This document shows, piece by piece, positions 1 to 11,683 of a stretch of 64,000 nucleotides of DNA. The translations under genes were made by a program, and so were the position numbers. The notes under the pieces are model-generated. The model saw only the letters and a program-made list of their open reading frames with translations. It was not told the DNA's origin and did not search any database. The stretch's first letter is position 1, and the number at the start of each line of letters is the position of its first letter. The stretch lies in assembly GCA_022702705.1 (NCBI GenBank), contig CM040424.1:139859665-139923664 (forward strand), in the 5' to 3' direction. This DNA comes from Papilionanthe hookeriana x Papilionanthe teres. Its lineage: Eukaryota; Streptophyta; Magnoliopsida; Asparagales; Orchidaceae.

Positions 1-3000
1 GAAAAGAAATCATTTAATTTCATTAAGTATCTTATTTTTAATTATTTATTTACTCTCTGCACTATTTAAATTCTCCATGCATGTATACAATTCACCATGG
101 CATGAGACCATAGTGGCTTTGAAGCCTCCGAATTTGGGAACATTCCCTGAATTTTTCAAAGTCGAGGCCACCCCTATAAAGAGTTATTGATTTTTCAATT
201 CTAGGTCACTATTCTGAGTATTTTAATTCTAATAATTAGCATGTTGTGAAATAAATTCTAGGAAAATTTGGTGATGTTTCTTATGACCAGAGGACCCTAG
301 GGAAAATGGTTTTTGATTTAACTCACTTGTAATAACCCTAATTGGCTTAAAAACCCAAAATGAAACCTTAATTAATTAGAGTTAATCATACATCAAATTG
401 ACTTGAAATCAATTCTCCACTGACCTTTAGGATCAGGGAAACCCACCATAAAAGTTAGAAGTTAATTGGACTTGGTTAGCCCTATCAAATGGGTTGATTA
501 AGTCATTTAGCCAAAATTAAATTTAAAAATTTCATAATTTTCAAAATACTTTTCAAAAATTCACCAAATTGGTTTTGGAGCCTCTCTGATATCAGGGGAA
601 TTTAAGAAAAATAAAATTGTAATTTTCCAAAAAAGTTGATTTTGTGCATTATTTTAATATTTTAATAATTAAAAAATAATAAAAATCACAAAAATAATAA
701 AATTCACCAAAATGCCATATTTTGAATTTTAATCATTTAGGAACAAACCCCATATTTTTCTTAAGTCTCTATGATGAGACATTAAATTTTAAAGCCCTAA
801 GGTAATTTTAAAATTAAAAAAATGTATTTTCTAGCATTTCCATTAAAATAATTCTAATAAATCAAACAAAAATCAGAAAATTATAAAAATTAGTTCTCGG
901 GTTTCCTTGATATCAGAGAGATTTTTGAAAAATATAAAAATCATTTTTCAACCTTTATTTTATTTTTAAATTAATACTCCAAAATTCAAAATAATTATAT
1001 AAAAATAATATAATTCAAAAAATCATCAAAATTGGTCCAAGTGGTCCTCTAGTCATTAGGAATGTCCCATAATTTTCTTAAGGACATGAAACTTTCCCTT
1101 GGTCATGTTATTAAATTTTCCTTGAAAATTCTTATTTTCCACCAAAAATAATTATATAAATAAATTAAATACAGAAAAATCATATTTTCTCCTCTAATGT
1201 CTTGATTGATATATGAGTGAAGTCACATAAAAATTTCAAATTTATTTAAGCTCAATTTAGTGAGTTATGAAATTAGTAAGTTTAAAGGGCAAAATAGTAA
1301 TTAAAATTTTAACTTATAATTAAAAATTTTAGGTTTAATTAAAAGGATGGGTAAAATATTTGATACTAAGTTGATTTTTGATGTTTGAAACTTAGGTATT
1401 TAAATGGTAGAAACCTACCAAATAATTTGAAAGTAATTAAGATAAACCTTAATTAAATAATTGTTTAAACTTGGAAGAATAATAAAAAAATTAGAATTAT
1501 TAAAATAGGGATATTATTAGGAGGAAATTTATTCTTTAATCTAAGAATCCCTAAATTAATGAGCTCAATAATATTTAATTCCTAATTAAAATGATAATCC
1601 AAATTCAAAATTTAAAATGCTAAAAGACTTAATCATTAAATTAAATAAAAATTAAAACATTTAAATTAAATCCTTTTAAAATTTCAATTAAATTAATACT
1701 TTAACAATTAAAATTAAATCATCCTTAAAGCATAAAAAATAAAATATTAAATTAAAAAAATTAAATTAAATTTAAATTTAAATTTAAATTTAAATTAAAC
1801 AAAATAAAACCAAATTAAAATTTAAATTAAATTAAAATTAAAATGAAATGAAATGAAATTAAATTAAATTAAAATTCAAATTAAATTAAATTAAATTAAA
1901 TCACATTAAATTAAATCAAAACATATTAAATTTAATTAAATTAAATAAAAAAATAAAATCAAGTTAAAATAAAATAAAAATTAAATTAAATAAATAAAAT
2001 TAAATTAAAATTAAAACTAAACCAAATTAAATTAAATTAAAATTAAATTGAATTAAATTGAATTAAATATAACATCACTTAAGACATGAAGAATTCAAAA
2101 ATAAATCATAAAGGACTTGAACAGTATTCGAAACTTAAACCCATTAATTAAAATTAAGTCGAATCACAAATCACTTGAACATCGATTTGCCCTCAAAAGC
2201 TCTTATTGTCATAACTCCTAAATAGAGTGTTAAGTGAAGTGTTACTTCACTCATAAGATATTCAAATGTACTAGTTCACTGAGCAAGATAACAAAACTTG
2301 AACTCCTGGATGATTGATTCATTGTATAATTAAATTCTCTTGGACTTAAAGTAATCCTAGAAGTATTGAAAAGATGTTTAAGATTCGTCTCAAGCACTTC
2401 CTCAGTATGATAGGATGTTTATAAGAACAATTGAACTTAATTATTCTTCGATAAAGAAAATCGTCCTCAAACCAAAACACAAGAACCTAGACGTCATAGG
2501 AAATGACTAGCTATAGGATTAGGAACTTGGTAGAAAAACATAACCCTTCCCTTAGCTTTACCTAAGAACTTCCTTTAAATACTTAAATATTCTAAATTGT
2601 GTTTAAGTGCAGCCTGGGATGATGGGAAGACCCTCCAGGTATGCTTTTATTTTATTGCAATTTACCTTCTTGCAATTTACCTTCTTGCAAATGCACCTTA
2701 CTTTTCTTGCATGATAAACAATTATTGCATGAAAACCCACACCTTTTGGATAGTCCCTAAAACTGAAACCAAAACTAAATTAAAAGTCATTACAAGATAA
2801 AATTCACCGCCACAATATTTCAAAATATAAAACAATTCAAAATTTAATCACAAATAAAACAACAAAACTACAATTACAACTAAATTAAAACGTCTTGTTG
2901 GATGATCGGGAATACCTCGGATGATGTAACCTACGTGTTGCTAACGGGATTTCCCACGGTCTAAATGAAAGTGTGGAACTCATTTAGTTGAGTTTAGTAA

Positions 3001-4176
3001 ATTCATCTGGACTAAGTGAATCCGATAAAAATAACGATGCCGGAAGGATGGAACCGTGGGATCTTAACCGGAGTTGTTATAATCAATTTTAAGATTTGTT
3101 TTAATTAAAACATAAAGACCACTTGGATTTTAAGATTTCTAAAACCAAACTCTTCTCTTCTCTTTTGATTACAATCTTCTAAAACTAAACCCCTCTACAA
3201 CAACGAGGAGCTCGGAGCATGGTGGGCAGCACGGCCATCATCATCAGCAAAACTTGAGTCTACTTCAGCAAAACTTTCTTAGAATTAAATAACCAAGCCA
3301 TAGGATTTCGAGGTAATTTGCCTAGTGCAACATAAATCCTCAATCTTTTTGTTAGGCATTTGCATTGCAAATTAAGCCCTAACCAGTCTTAGGATTCCGA
3401 GGTAGTCGTCTGATACGACATAAACCCTCTCATCTTCGAGGCTATTTGTGTGATCACATCATTCGAATATAAGTCCTAATTGATTAAAATTGGCAAGATC
3501 AAAACATTAAATTAATATTAGGACTTTCCTAAATTCAAGCCAAACAATAGGATAGTCGGGAAATTACCGAGGTTCACTTCGAATCTGTAATTTCTCCTAC
3601 CTTTCTTCCTTTGAATTCCCAAAACAAAATGTTCTAAACTTGATCCATTTCCTATTGAAATTCTAAAAATTCAATCCCTTGAAAACTTAAACTTTGATTC
3701 TTGAGAGCAGAACTACTGATTATTATCGAGAGTTTTCTTAGGTGATTCCCGTCACTTAAGATGTAATTAACTATAGGGGCTTGCCCTTATAGTGAATTTT
3801 AAGAACCCAGGTAATATAAACCTTGCATAATTTCTTTGTATTAAGCAGGGGAACTTGTCGGCCTATAAAATTGGTTCGCAGACCAAACAAATGTCACAAA
3901 TCTTCTAGTTTATTTAACCGAGCCCCATCGTCAAGCAGTGTGTCTATTCTTCGAGATAGATACACGATTTGCGGTGTAGTGCTCGTTTATATAAACTATT
4001 CGGGATGTGAGATCAGTTTGATTTCATATCTTAAAATTTTCAAATTTAAAATTATTTTCAAAATAAAATACTACTTTTCAAATTATTTATTTAAATTAAA
4101 TCTAAAATTCGCCGACAATTTCTGTAGGCGACCCTTTTTCAAAAATACAACACACTAACCTAAAAATATGTCGACA
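1..4176 (+). repeat. Tat1 5' LTR, downstream 4.2 kb (truncated by window start)
   Basis: Base 1 corresponds to about base 40218 of the Tat1 3' LTR, so roughly the first 3 kb of this LTR lies outside the window. The end reads ATGTCGACA at 4168-4176 and is followed after 5 bases by the PBS, which fixes the LTR boundary. The segment is AT-rich and holds no credible coding sequence; ORFs of 67 and 111 codons here are chance. By comparison with the TATA position in full copies, all of it is probably R/U5, transcribed at the 5' end of the genomic RNA. Confidence 0.85.
1690..2075 (+). repeat. Degenerate (TTAAA)n low-complexity tract in Tat LTR
   Basis: Nearly pure A/T built from AAATT/TTAAA-type pentamers with occasional C or G. 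The same tract occurs at the matching place in the other LTR copies (about 17280-17560, 41950-42300 and 53090-53480) with different lengths. It is therefore a family feature that expands and contracts. Confidence 0.9.
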
Positions 4177-4181
4177 ACTTC

Positions 4182-4199
4182 TGGCGACTCCGCTGGGGA
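4182..4199 (+). other. Tat1 primer binding site
   Basis: TGGCGACTCCGCTGGGGA lies 5 bases after the LTR end. The TGG start (pairing with a tRNA CCA end) and this sequence are typical of Tat/Ogre-type plant elements, where it is usually assigned to tRNA-Arg; that assignment is from memory. It differs from the TGGCGCCGTTGCCGGGGA-type site of the Athila copies, which separates the two families independently of coding sequence. Confidence 0.85.
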
Positions 4200-4637
4200 C
4201 TAATTCCTCTCTCCATTTTTTTAATCAGATAGTTCTACTTTCAAAAAATCGGTAGCGTATCCATGTCCCTAGTGGATCAAACTACCCTTCTTTCCGTTGG
4301 AATACTATGTTCATTTCTACCTTGAGCGAGTATAGCCATCATTCTCTCGGATTTAATAGCCACTGTTTTGACACCCCTAAACAGAGAGGTTCTGAGATCC
4401 TTTTACCTCATTTTTGAGATGGGGTGGGCCCTCAATAGGTATTAGTTTAGGAGCGGTCTTGCGGGTCGAGAAGTTTCTACAAGACTTTCTCTTCCTTTTC
4501 CAGTTCCTAATCAATTCCTTTACCTTTCCTCCAACTCTCCTTCTTTTAATAATTCTCTGTCCTAACGAACAAATCTTTTTTCGAAAAAAAAAACAATTTT
4601 CTTTTAATACCACAAATACACTAAGATAAACAGAAAT
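4200..4637 (+). other. Tat1 leader after the PBS
   Basis: Untranslated leader between PBS and the first likely ORF. It contains short T-rich runs (for example the A-rich run at 4585-4593) and no recognisable motif. A 206-codon minus-strand ORF (4377-4997) crosses from here into Athila A and is a chance fusion over the junction. Confidence 0.6.
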
Positions 4638-4878
4638 GTGTTCGGACTCTTTCTTTTTCGTCATAAGTTTTACGACAAGAAGAAGCACGATTCGGAGACT
4701 AACACTTGGAATCACGCCCGCGAAATGGAAGCCCCAAAACCGATCTTCTCCTTCGTCAACGGACTGGACCTGGCTGTGTTCAAGGACGAACTGCCTGAAA
4801 ATGGAATCATTCGATTCGGACAAGGATTTGGGGACACCGACATCAAAATCCCCGACATCAAAATCCACGACGTCACCA
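4638..4878 (+). pseudogene. Tat1 first ORF, N-terminal fragment
   Basis: About 80 codons are open here. An inner ATG at 4725 begins MEAPKPIFSFVNG and the frame continues with a charged, well-composed stretch ending in two near-repeats around DIKIPDIKIHD. In Tat/Ogre elements the position right after the PBS leader holds ORF1 and/or the start of gag, so this is probably that product's N-terminus. I recognise no domain. Coding continues up to the junction with Athila A at about 4878 and then stops in foreign sequence. The rest of gag, protease, RT and integrase is absent. Confidence 0.5.
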
Positions 4879-4884
4879 TTAATT
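4876..4884. other. Deletion junction Tat1 / Athila A
   Basis: Left of about 4878 the sequence is Tat1 ORF1. From about 4880 it matches the inside of the Athila envelope-position ORF (compare 31204 onward in Athila B). No LTR or target duplication lies here. The simplest reading is one deletion that removed Tat1 gag-pol together with Athila A's 3' LTR, PPT and the 3' part of its internal region. About 5.3 kb of Athila sequence is missing relative to Athila B. Confidence 0.75.
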
Positions 4885-5772
4885 TTCTTCATAAGTAACT
4901 CCGTTTTATCTGAAATAGGCCTTGCTATAGGATTATTCTGTGAAGCTCTATCAGAGATGAATGTAATGTCTTCATTATTGTCCAAAGTAGGGAACATATC
5001 TGTAGGATCAAGCAGCTTCCAAGGTAACAGAACCTTTTCCCAAGCTTCATAAGAAACTCAGTACTCGATCGCATAATGCAAAAATAGTAGATGGGTGTCC
5101 TAGTCCGTGAACTGACCCATGCACAATTAAACCCAATGCAGACTTAACAATTATTGATCCAACATCAATAGAAAATCCAATTTGAATATAATAATTCAAT
5201 ATAGCGCATTCTTTCGAAACCTTTTTTACCCTCATAGTAGGTAACAATTTAGATGAGATGAAAAAGTGTCAGTGCTTTGAGACAGGATTCAAAAGTGATG
5301 CAGAGAAACTAACATACCCGTCTTCACGTATTTCCCAATCTTCCGGTTCATCAGTCAGATATCGAAATATCTCATTCATATTATATCGAGAAGGCACAAA
5401 ATTTGAATAGTGACATACCGGGGTGTTTTCTATAGAGAATAATTCATTTACTCTTGATGGAGTAAACGTCACCCATCTTCCTCGGACGTAGATATTCCCA
5501 TTTTTAATCGCATGTAAGTTAGAGTAGAACTCTTTCACAACTGGAATAACAACAACAGACGTAGTGTAACAAAATACCTCCCAGTGCCGCTGCGCGATTA
5601 TTTCTTCTATCTTCGTAGTGGAATTCTCTAATCCTTGATTGACAAATCCCCGTTTCTTGATAACTCTTTTCTTTACCAAAACCTTGTTGAAGATCCGCTG
5701 CGCTTCCGCACTCACAAATTTCCTCCGGTTAAACACTCCAGATTTAGAGGAATCTAAGAATTTGGAGGTCAT
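4880..5772 (-). pseudogene. Athila A envelope-position ORF (putative plant transposon protein), 3'-truncated
   Basis: The frame starts at 5772 (MTSKFLDSSKSGVFNRRKF) and runs 167 codons to 5269. It resumes after a break at 5247-5047 and further to about 4880. Landmarks shared with the other copies are HWEVFCYTT, VVKEFYSNL, VRGRWVTFTPSRVNELF, SRYNMNEIF and later VGSIIVKSALGLIVHGS and LGHPSTIFALC. This is the domain often annotated as 'putative plant transposon protein' in Athila-like elements, at the place where env would sit. I see no signal peptide or membrane segment, so an envelope role is not supported. The C-terminal part is lost at the junction. Confidence 0.8.
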
Positions 5773-5908
5773 TATGGTGAATGGAATGAATTCTAGTGGA
5801 GATGGCAGATCTAAAATGATTTAAGAATGGGTTTTCACTAAGGAATTGGTGTTGAAACCGTCCAAATCGACATTCAAAGTATAAATAACTCATCTTTATA
5901 ACTTCCTC

Positions 5909-6083
5909 ACTGTCGGCGAGAAGATTCTCGCCGTCGGCGACTCAGTTATAAAAACTGCCTCCCATGTTCTCGCTGTCGGCGGGAAGTTTCTCGCTGTCAG
6001 CGAGCTCGATAAATAAACTGAATTTAATTTAGGCGCGAACCTCGCTGTCGGCGAGTATCGACCTCGCCGTCGGCGAGATTTCA
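5909..6083. repeat. Cluster of paired GC palindromes between pol and ORF3 (Athila A)
   Basis: Three pairs of a 15-base dyad, best form CTCGCCGTCGGCGAG (7-base arms, 1-base centre), each pair separated by a few bases, in otherwise AT-rich spacer. The same arrangement recurs in the same gap in Athila B (32229-32402) and C (49678-49858), in the LTRs, and between the two ORF3 genes of Athila B. Confidence 0.85.
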
Positions 6084-6232
6084 AAATAATGTCCAATTTC
6101 GCTCTAAATCAAATAATTTCTTTTCTCATCATAATTGTTCGAATATGTGATGATTCTTAATAATAATTGAGTAGTAAAGTTTCAATAATATGATTAACTA
6201 TTAAGATACAATAAAAATAGATAACTAATATG

Positions 6233-6275
6233 AGTTGCCTCCCATAAAGCGCTTGGTTTAACGTCGTCGACCCGA
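6233..6275 (-). other. Conserved post-pol motif (Athila A)
   Basis: On the minus strand this reads ...GACGACGTTAAACCAAG then CGCTTTATGGGAGGCAAC. A similar block ending GGGAGGCAACCC is a widespread noncoding landmark just after pol in Athila-like elements. It also appears at 32553-32598 and 49486-49523. Its function is unknown; a role in producing a subgenomic or spliced RNA for the downstream ORF is only a guess. Confidence 0.7.
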
Positions 6276-6289
6276 CCTAATTTCAATTA

Positions 6290-7600
6290 TTAATCGTGTC
6301 GACTAAGCATTAAAACCTCTTTATAGTTAGGTCTTATACCTTCGAAATATTGTTTTAATCTATGTCCATTAACTTTAAATTTATGTCCAGCTTTTGGATC
6401 TTCGATTTCTATAGTTCCGTATGAAAATAATTGAGTTATGGTGAAAGGTCCTAACCATCGAGACTTCAATTTTCTAGGAAATAATTTCAATCTAGTGTTA
6501 TATAGCAAAACTTCCTGTCCTGGTTCAAAATTTCTCTGATTAATCTTCCGATCATGCCATAATTTCATCTTTTATTTATAAATCCGATCATTATCATATG
6601 ATTCATTTCTTAATTCTTCCAATTCATTTAATTGCAGCAATCTTTTCTCAGCAGCTTCCTTCATATTATAATTAAATTCTTTAATCGCCCAATATGCTTT
6701 ATGTTCTAATTCAACTGGTAAGTGGCATGTTTTTCCATATATAAGCCCGTAAGGAGTCATTCCAATCGGAGTTTTATAAGCAGTCCTATAAGCCCATAAT
6801 GCAGTGTCTAATCTAATAGACCAATCTAACCTATTTGGGTTTACAGATTTTTCTAAAATACGTTTAATCTCACGATTAGATACTTCAGCTAATCCGCTAG
6901 TCTGTGGATGATAAGTAATATTGTATTTTTCTACTAGTTTGTGAATGTATTTATTTCAAAAATGAGTTCCTCCGTCAGTGATAATCACTCTCGGCATTCC
7001 AAATCTAGTAAAAATACTTTTAATCAGAAATTTTGAAACACACTTAGCATCACACCTAGGTAAAGCTTGTGCTTCAATCCATTTGGAAACATAATCAACA
7101 GCTACTAATATATATGAGTTTCCAAACGAAGGAATAAAAGGTCCCATAAAATCTAATCCCCAAACAGGAAAAATTTCAACTTCTAATATAAAATTCAGAG
7201 GCATTTCATTTTTTCTAGATATATTTCCTACTCTTTGACATTTATCGCAAGTTTTAATATATTTGTATACATCTCTAAATAGAGTAAGCCAGTAAAATCA
7301 GTATCGTAGAATCTTATAATCAGCTTTATCGATCCCAAAATGTCCTCCAAAATCGAATCATGACATTTTTGAATAATTGGTTCAGTTTCTTCATAAGGTA
7401 CACATCTTCTAATAATTAAATCCTTACATTGCTTATATAAATATGGTTCATCCCAAAAATAGGTTTTCGTATCATGGATGAATTTTTTCCGTTGTTGCAA
7501 AGTTAGCATAGGTGGTAAAATATTACTAACTTTATAGTTTACTATATCAAGCATACCATGGTATTTTCCACTCATCGATATTATATAGTTGTTCATCGTG
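6290..7600 (-). pseudogene. Athila A integrase (broken)
   Basis: In minus-strand order: N-terminal zinc-finger region (7596-7228), core with [32 protein letters not shown] and ITDGGTHF (7204-6956), a decayed stretch holding the third acidic residue (about 6955-6761), then the C-terminal part with [14 protein letters not shown] (6760-6572) and LKSRWLGPFTITQ (6568-6290). The enzyme would join cDNA ends to the genome. No chromodomain follows, which fits Athila. There are frame changes at about 6570, 6760-6956 and 7204-7228. The core Asp of LDFMGPF and of ITDGGTHF are visible. Confidence 0.85.
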
Positions 7601-9060
7601 GAAAACTGTCTATAATTTCATTTTCAATATAAGATAATTCATGATTTTTTAATCTTGATAAATGATCTGCAATTTGATTATCAGTTCCTTTCTTATTAAC
7701 GATCTCAAAATCGAATTCTTGCATTAATAGCATCCATCTAATTAATCTTGCTTTGGAATCTTTCTTTTGCATTAAATATTTGATAGCGAGAATGATCGGT
7801 ATGCACGATACATTTTGTTCCAATCGGATAAGGTCTAAATTTATTAAAATCATATACTACCGCTAATAATTCTCTTTTCAGAATCGTATAATTTATTTCA
7901 AAGCATCATTTAGAGTTTTACTAAGCATAGTATATAACTTTAAAAATCTTTTCATATCTTTGCCAAGAATCGCTCCTACAAGCATAATCACTAGCATCAC
8001 ACATAAGCTCAAATGGTTTCTCCTAGTTAGGTGAAACTATTATAGATGCTCGTAATTAATTTTTCTTTTAAGAGTTCAAAAACATTCAGGCATTCGATTG
8101 TAAATTCAAATTCCTTATCCTTTTCGAGAAGTTGGCATAGAGGTTTAGTAATTTTTGAAAAATCTTTTATATAGTGTCTGTAGAATCCAGCATGTCCAAG
8201 AAAACTTCTTACCCCTTTTACCGTAGTTGGAGGTGGTAATTTAGCTATAACTTGATTTTTTGTAGGGTCCACTTCCATGCCTTTTTCCGAAATTTTATGC
8301 CCTAATACAATGCCGCCCGCAACCATAAATTGACATTTCTCCCAATTTAGAACTAAATTTGTTTTCTCACATACTTCTAATACTTTTTCAAGATGAGTTA
8401 AGCATGTGTCAAATGATGTTCCAAATACAGAGAAATCATCCACAAATACTTTTATTCCATTGTCAATTAACTTACTAAATATAGACATCATACATCTCTG
8501 GAATGTTGCTGGTGCATTACATAATCCAAAAGGCATTCTTCGAAAAGCAAAGTTCCATAAGGACTAGTAAATGTAGTTTTCTCTTGATCCTAAGGAGCAA
8601 TTTGTATTTGATGATAACCAGTGTATCCATCTAGAAAACAAAAATACTTATGTCTGGCTAATCTATCTAACATCTGGTCTAGAAATGGTAAAGGGAAGTG
8701 ATCTTTCCTGGTGGCGGTATTTAATTTCCTATAATCAATACATATACGCCAACCAAGTAACTTGTCTTATAGGAATAAGATGGTTATTTTCCTTGGCGTG
8801 ATCGTCACTCCTCCCTTCTTAGGAACACAGTGAATTGGGCTTACCCAAGCATCGTCGAAATAGGATATATAATACCATTATCTAACCATTTTAAAATTTC
8901 TTTCTTAACTACTTCTTTCATTATCGGGTTTAATCTCCTTTAGGGATCTGCTTTAGGTTTATGTTCATCATCTAAAATAATTCTATGCATACAGATTGAA
9001 GGACTAATTCCTTAAATATCTGCTAAAGTCCAACCAAAAGTTTTCTTATATTTTTTTAAA
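7593..9060 (-). pseudogene. Athila A reverse transcriptase-RNase H (broken)
   Basis: RT begins near 9060 and its first third is fragmented. 8536-8027 is open for 169 codons, from [16 protein letters not shown] through the active-site VFVDDFSVFG to the thumb and connection ([19 protein letters not shown]). RNase H is decayed at about 8026-7854. Its end and tether ([27 protein letters not shown]) lie in 7853-7593. The FVDD box keeps both catalytic Asp residues. One RT break at about 8850-8862 sits where Athila C reads CTGACAGTGC and this copy reads CGACGATGC, a pattern suspected to be a base-calling artefact (see findings). Confidence 0.85.
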
Positions 9061-9091
9061 GTTTCTAAAAGTTTTTGTTCTTGAGATTCTT

Positions 9092-9828
9092 TTAATGCGA
9101 GATGAAATAATAACTCGGTAAAGTTGAAGAATTACCTAAATAAGCATATTTCAAATGATCGGGTAATATTTTTAGCTCAAGTTCGGGAGGTTTAATAATT
9201 GATGGAACTATATTCTTGTCGGTGTTTTCAGTAATATCCAAAAATTCAAATCTTTCCTGAATATAATCTAGTTCTTCATTATTATCTTCAATTAATTCAG
9301 TGTTTTCTTTTTCTAATTTATCTTCGTAATATTCCTTAAAATGTTCTTGTTGTAAATGTTCAAGTATTTCCATCCGAAACATTCATCATCTTTTTCTAGC
9401 GCAGGATATTTCATTGATTTTGCAATATTAAAGGTAACTTTTTGGTCATTTACTCTCATAGTTAATTCTCCTTTCTGAACATCAATCATAGCTTTTCCAG
9501 TAGCTAAAAATAGTCTTCCTAAAATGATAGCAATTTCTTTATCTTCCTTTATATCTAAAACAATAAAATCTACTGGGAAGATAAATTTATCCACTTTTAC
9601 TAACACATCTTCAATAACTCCATTAGGATAGGTAATCGAACGATCAGCTAATTGAAGGGTTACTGAAGTAGGTGTAATTCTTCCTAATCCTAATCTCTTA
9701 AAAATCGATAGAGGCATTAGATTGATGCTTGCTCCTAAGTCACACAAAGCTTTTCCATAAAATTTTTCTCCTATAGCGTAGGGTATAGTGAAACTACCAG
9801 GATCTTTTAATTTTTCAGGAAGCTTCTT
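9092..9828 (-). pseudogene. Athila A aspartic protease and linker
   Basis: An open stretch of 144 codons (9747-9313) starts at MCDLGASINLMPLSIFK. DLGAS is the Athila form of the retropepsin D-T/S-G active site. IILGRLFLATGKAMIDV is the second hallmark (normally ILGRPFL, here with R-L). The linker to RT (9382-9092, NTELIEDNNEELDYIQERFEFLD) is acidic and in another frame. The enzyme would cleave Gag-Pol. It is followed by RT without a gap, as in a single polyprotein. Confidence 0.83.
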
Positions 9829-11580
9829 CTAAATAATAGCACTACACTCTTCACTAAGCGCGATCGTTTCATTATCGCAGAATTTTCTTTTCTTATTTAG
9901 AATATCTTTCATAAATTTTACATAATTTGGCATCCGATCTAAAGCTTCGACAAAAGGTATATTGATTGTTAATTTCTTTAATATTTCAAGGAATTTAGCA
10001 AATTGTTTATCTTTTTTATGTTGAGCTAGTCGTTGAGGAAATGGTGGTTGAGGTTTTTCAACAGAAATTTTCATAGGTATTAAAGGATGTTCTATGTTTG
10101 AATCTTATTGAATTGTTTCCTTTTCAATTTCCACTTCTTCTTTTTGGCTTTCAAGTTCTTTTTGAATTTGAGGTTCTAATTCTTTTCCACTCCTTAGTTG
10201 TATTGCTTTAATTTGTTCTTTTCCTTGATCTTTAGGATTTATTTCCACATTACTAGGAAAAGTTCCAGGTATTCTATTATTTAGCGCAGACTTGCAATAT
10301 GTCCAAGTTGAGTTTCGATATTTTTAATAGATGTTCCTTGAATTTGTAATTGATTTCCTTGAATTTGTAGTTGATTTCCTTGATTTTGTAGTTGATGACC
10401 CATATTCAAAATTAATTCATCCATAGATAATTTCTTATCTTTGAATTCGTGGTTATTGTTATTAAATCCAAGTGGGTAATTAGGTTTATAGTTTGGATTT
10501 GCTTGATTAGGTTGATTCATCCATTGTTGATTAGATGTGTTATTCCAATTAAAATTTGGATGAGTTTTCCAACCAGGATTATAATAGTTTGAATAAGGGT
10601 TATTAGTTCTATTATTAATGGCATTTAAAGTTTCATAATTAGATTGAGATTCTATGATTTGTCCAGATGAGTTTTCTTCTAAAGTAGGAGAGTAGTTCAT
10701 TCCAAAATGATCTAATTTCTTAGATATAGCAGCAATTTGAGAAGCTAACATAGATATTGCATCGTTTTCATAAATACTGGCTATCTTTTTCGGATTTACT
10801 CTATCAATGAGGCCATTGGAAATTATTTGTTGCCATTTCTTCGATTAGTGCATAAGCTTCATCAAATGGTTTAGACATTAATGAACCTCCAGCAGCAGCA
10901 TCGATGATTGATCTTAAAGATCCTACTAATCCATTATAAAAGGTTTGAATAATCAGCCAATCTGGTAGTGCATGATGTGGGCATTTTCTAAGTTCCTTAA
11001 ATCTCTCCCAAGATTCATACATTGATTCTCCATCTAACTGACAAAAAGAAGTTATATCATTTCTAAACTTAGCAGTTTTAGATGGTGGAAAATATTTGGA
11101 TAGAAATTTTTGTGATAATTCTCACCAAGTTTTAATAGATCCAAGTGCTTAATGAATTCAACCACATTTTAGCCTTATCCCTTAATGAAAAAGGAAAAAA
11201 GTCTATGTCTTATAGCATCGTCAGATACTCCTTGATATTTAAAAGTAGCACAAAGTTCTAGAAAACTAGCAAGATGTAATTTAGGATCTTCAGTAGGTGA
11301 ACCACTAAATTGATTGTTTTGTACCATTTGGATAATTGCAGATTTAAGTTTAAATTAATTAGCAGCTACATCAGGGTTTTGAATAGTTAAATGAATTTCA
11401 TCTGATGTAGGGTTGGCATAATCTCTTAATGGTTTTTGTTGATTCATATTTTGAATTTCAGGAATATTCTCCATTTGTGTTAAATTTATAATTTGTTTCT
11501 TTTGTTTTCTAATTCTTTTAATTGTACGCTCTAATTCAGAATCGTAAGGTATTAAATTTTTAATTTCTAAATTTGCGCAT
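9829..11580 (-). pseudogene. Athila A gag (broken)
   Basis: The start matches the intact Athila B gag (ATG at 11580, MRKF) but reaches a stop within 10 codons. Readable pieces are 11022-10804 (capsid part, CPHHALPDWLIIQTFYNG and SKPFDEAYALIEEMATNNFQWP), 10751-10281 (Asn/Gln-rich linker with the repeated QNQGNQLQIQGNQLQIQG) and 10074-9829 (C-terminal part, FPQRLAQHKKDKQFAKFLEI, FVEALDRMPNYVKFMKDIL). No CCHC zinc knuckle is visible, as is common in Athila Gag. The product would form the particle around genomic RNA. Confidence 0.85.
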
Positions 11581-11659
11581 ACAATTTTAGAATAGATATT
11601 AATTTATTTATTATGATTATTTTAATATAGTCCGTTACTCTAGTAAATTTTTCTTACTT

Positions 11660-11677
11660 TCCCCGGTAACGGCGCCA
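11660..11677 (-). other. Athila A primer binding site
   Basis: On the minus strand TGGCGCCGTTACCGGGGA, complementary to the tRNA-Asp 3' end as used by Athila/Calypso-type elements, 6 bases from the LTR end at 11684. One base differs from the Athila B site. Confidence 0.88.
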
Positions 11678-11683
11678 AAAACT

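Noticed and set aside
3823..4158. 111-codon ORF at the end of the Tat1 5' LTR (and 43837-44055)
   Set aside because: It lies in R/U5, is A/T-driven in composition, is not preserved in the solo or Tat2 LTRs, and resembles no protein.
4182..4199. tRNA-like ends at the PBS sites (also 11660, 37995 and 44074) as tRNA genes
   Set aside because: Only the 18-base 3' end complement is present; no cloverleaf follows.
4377..4997. 206-codon minus-strand ORF
   Set aside because: It crosses the Tat1/Athila A junction; one half is antisense leader and ORF1, the other half a wrong segment of ORF3. A chance fusion.
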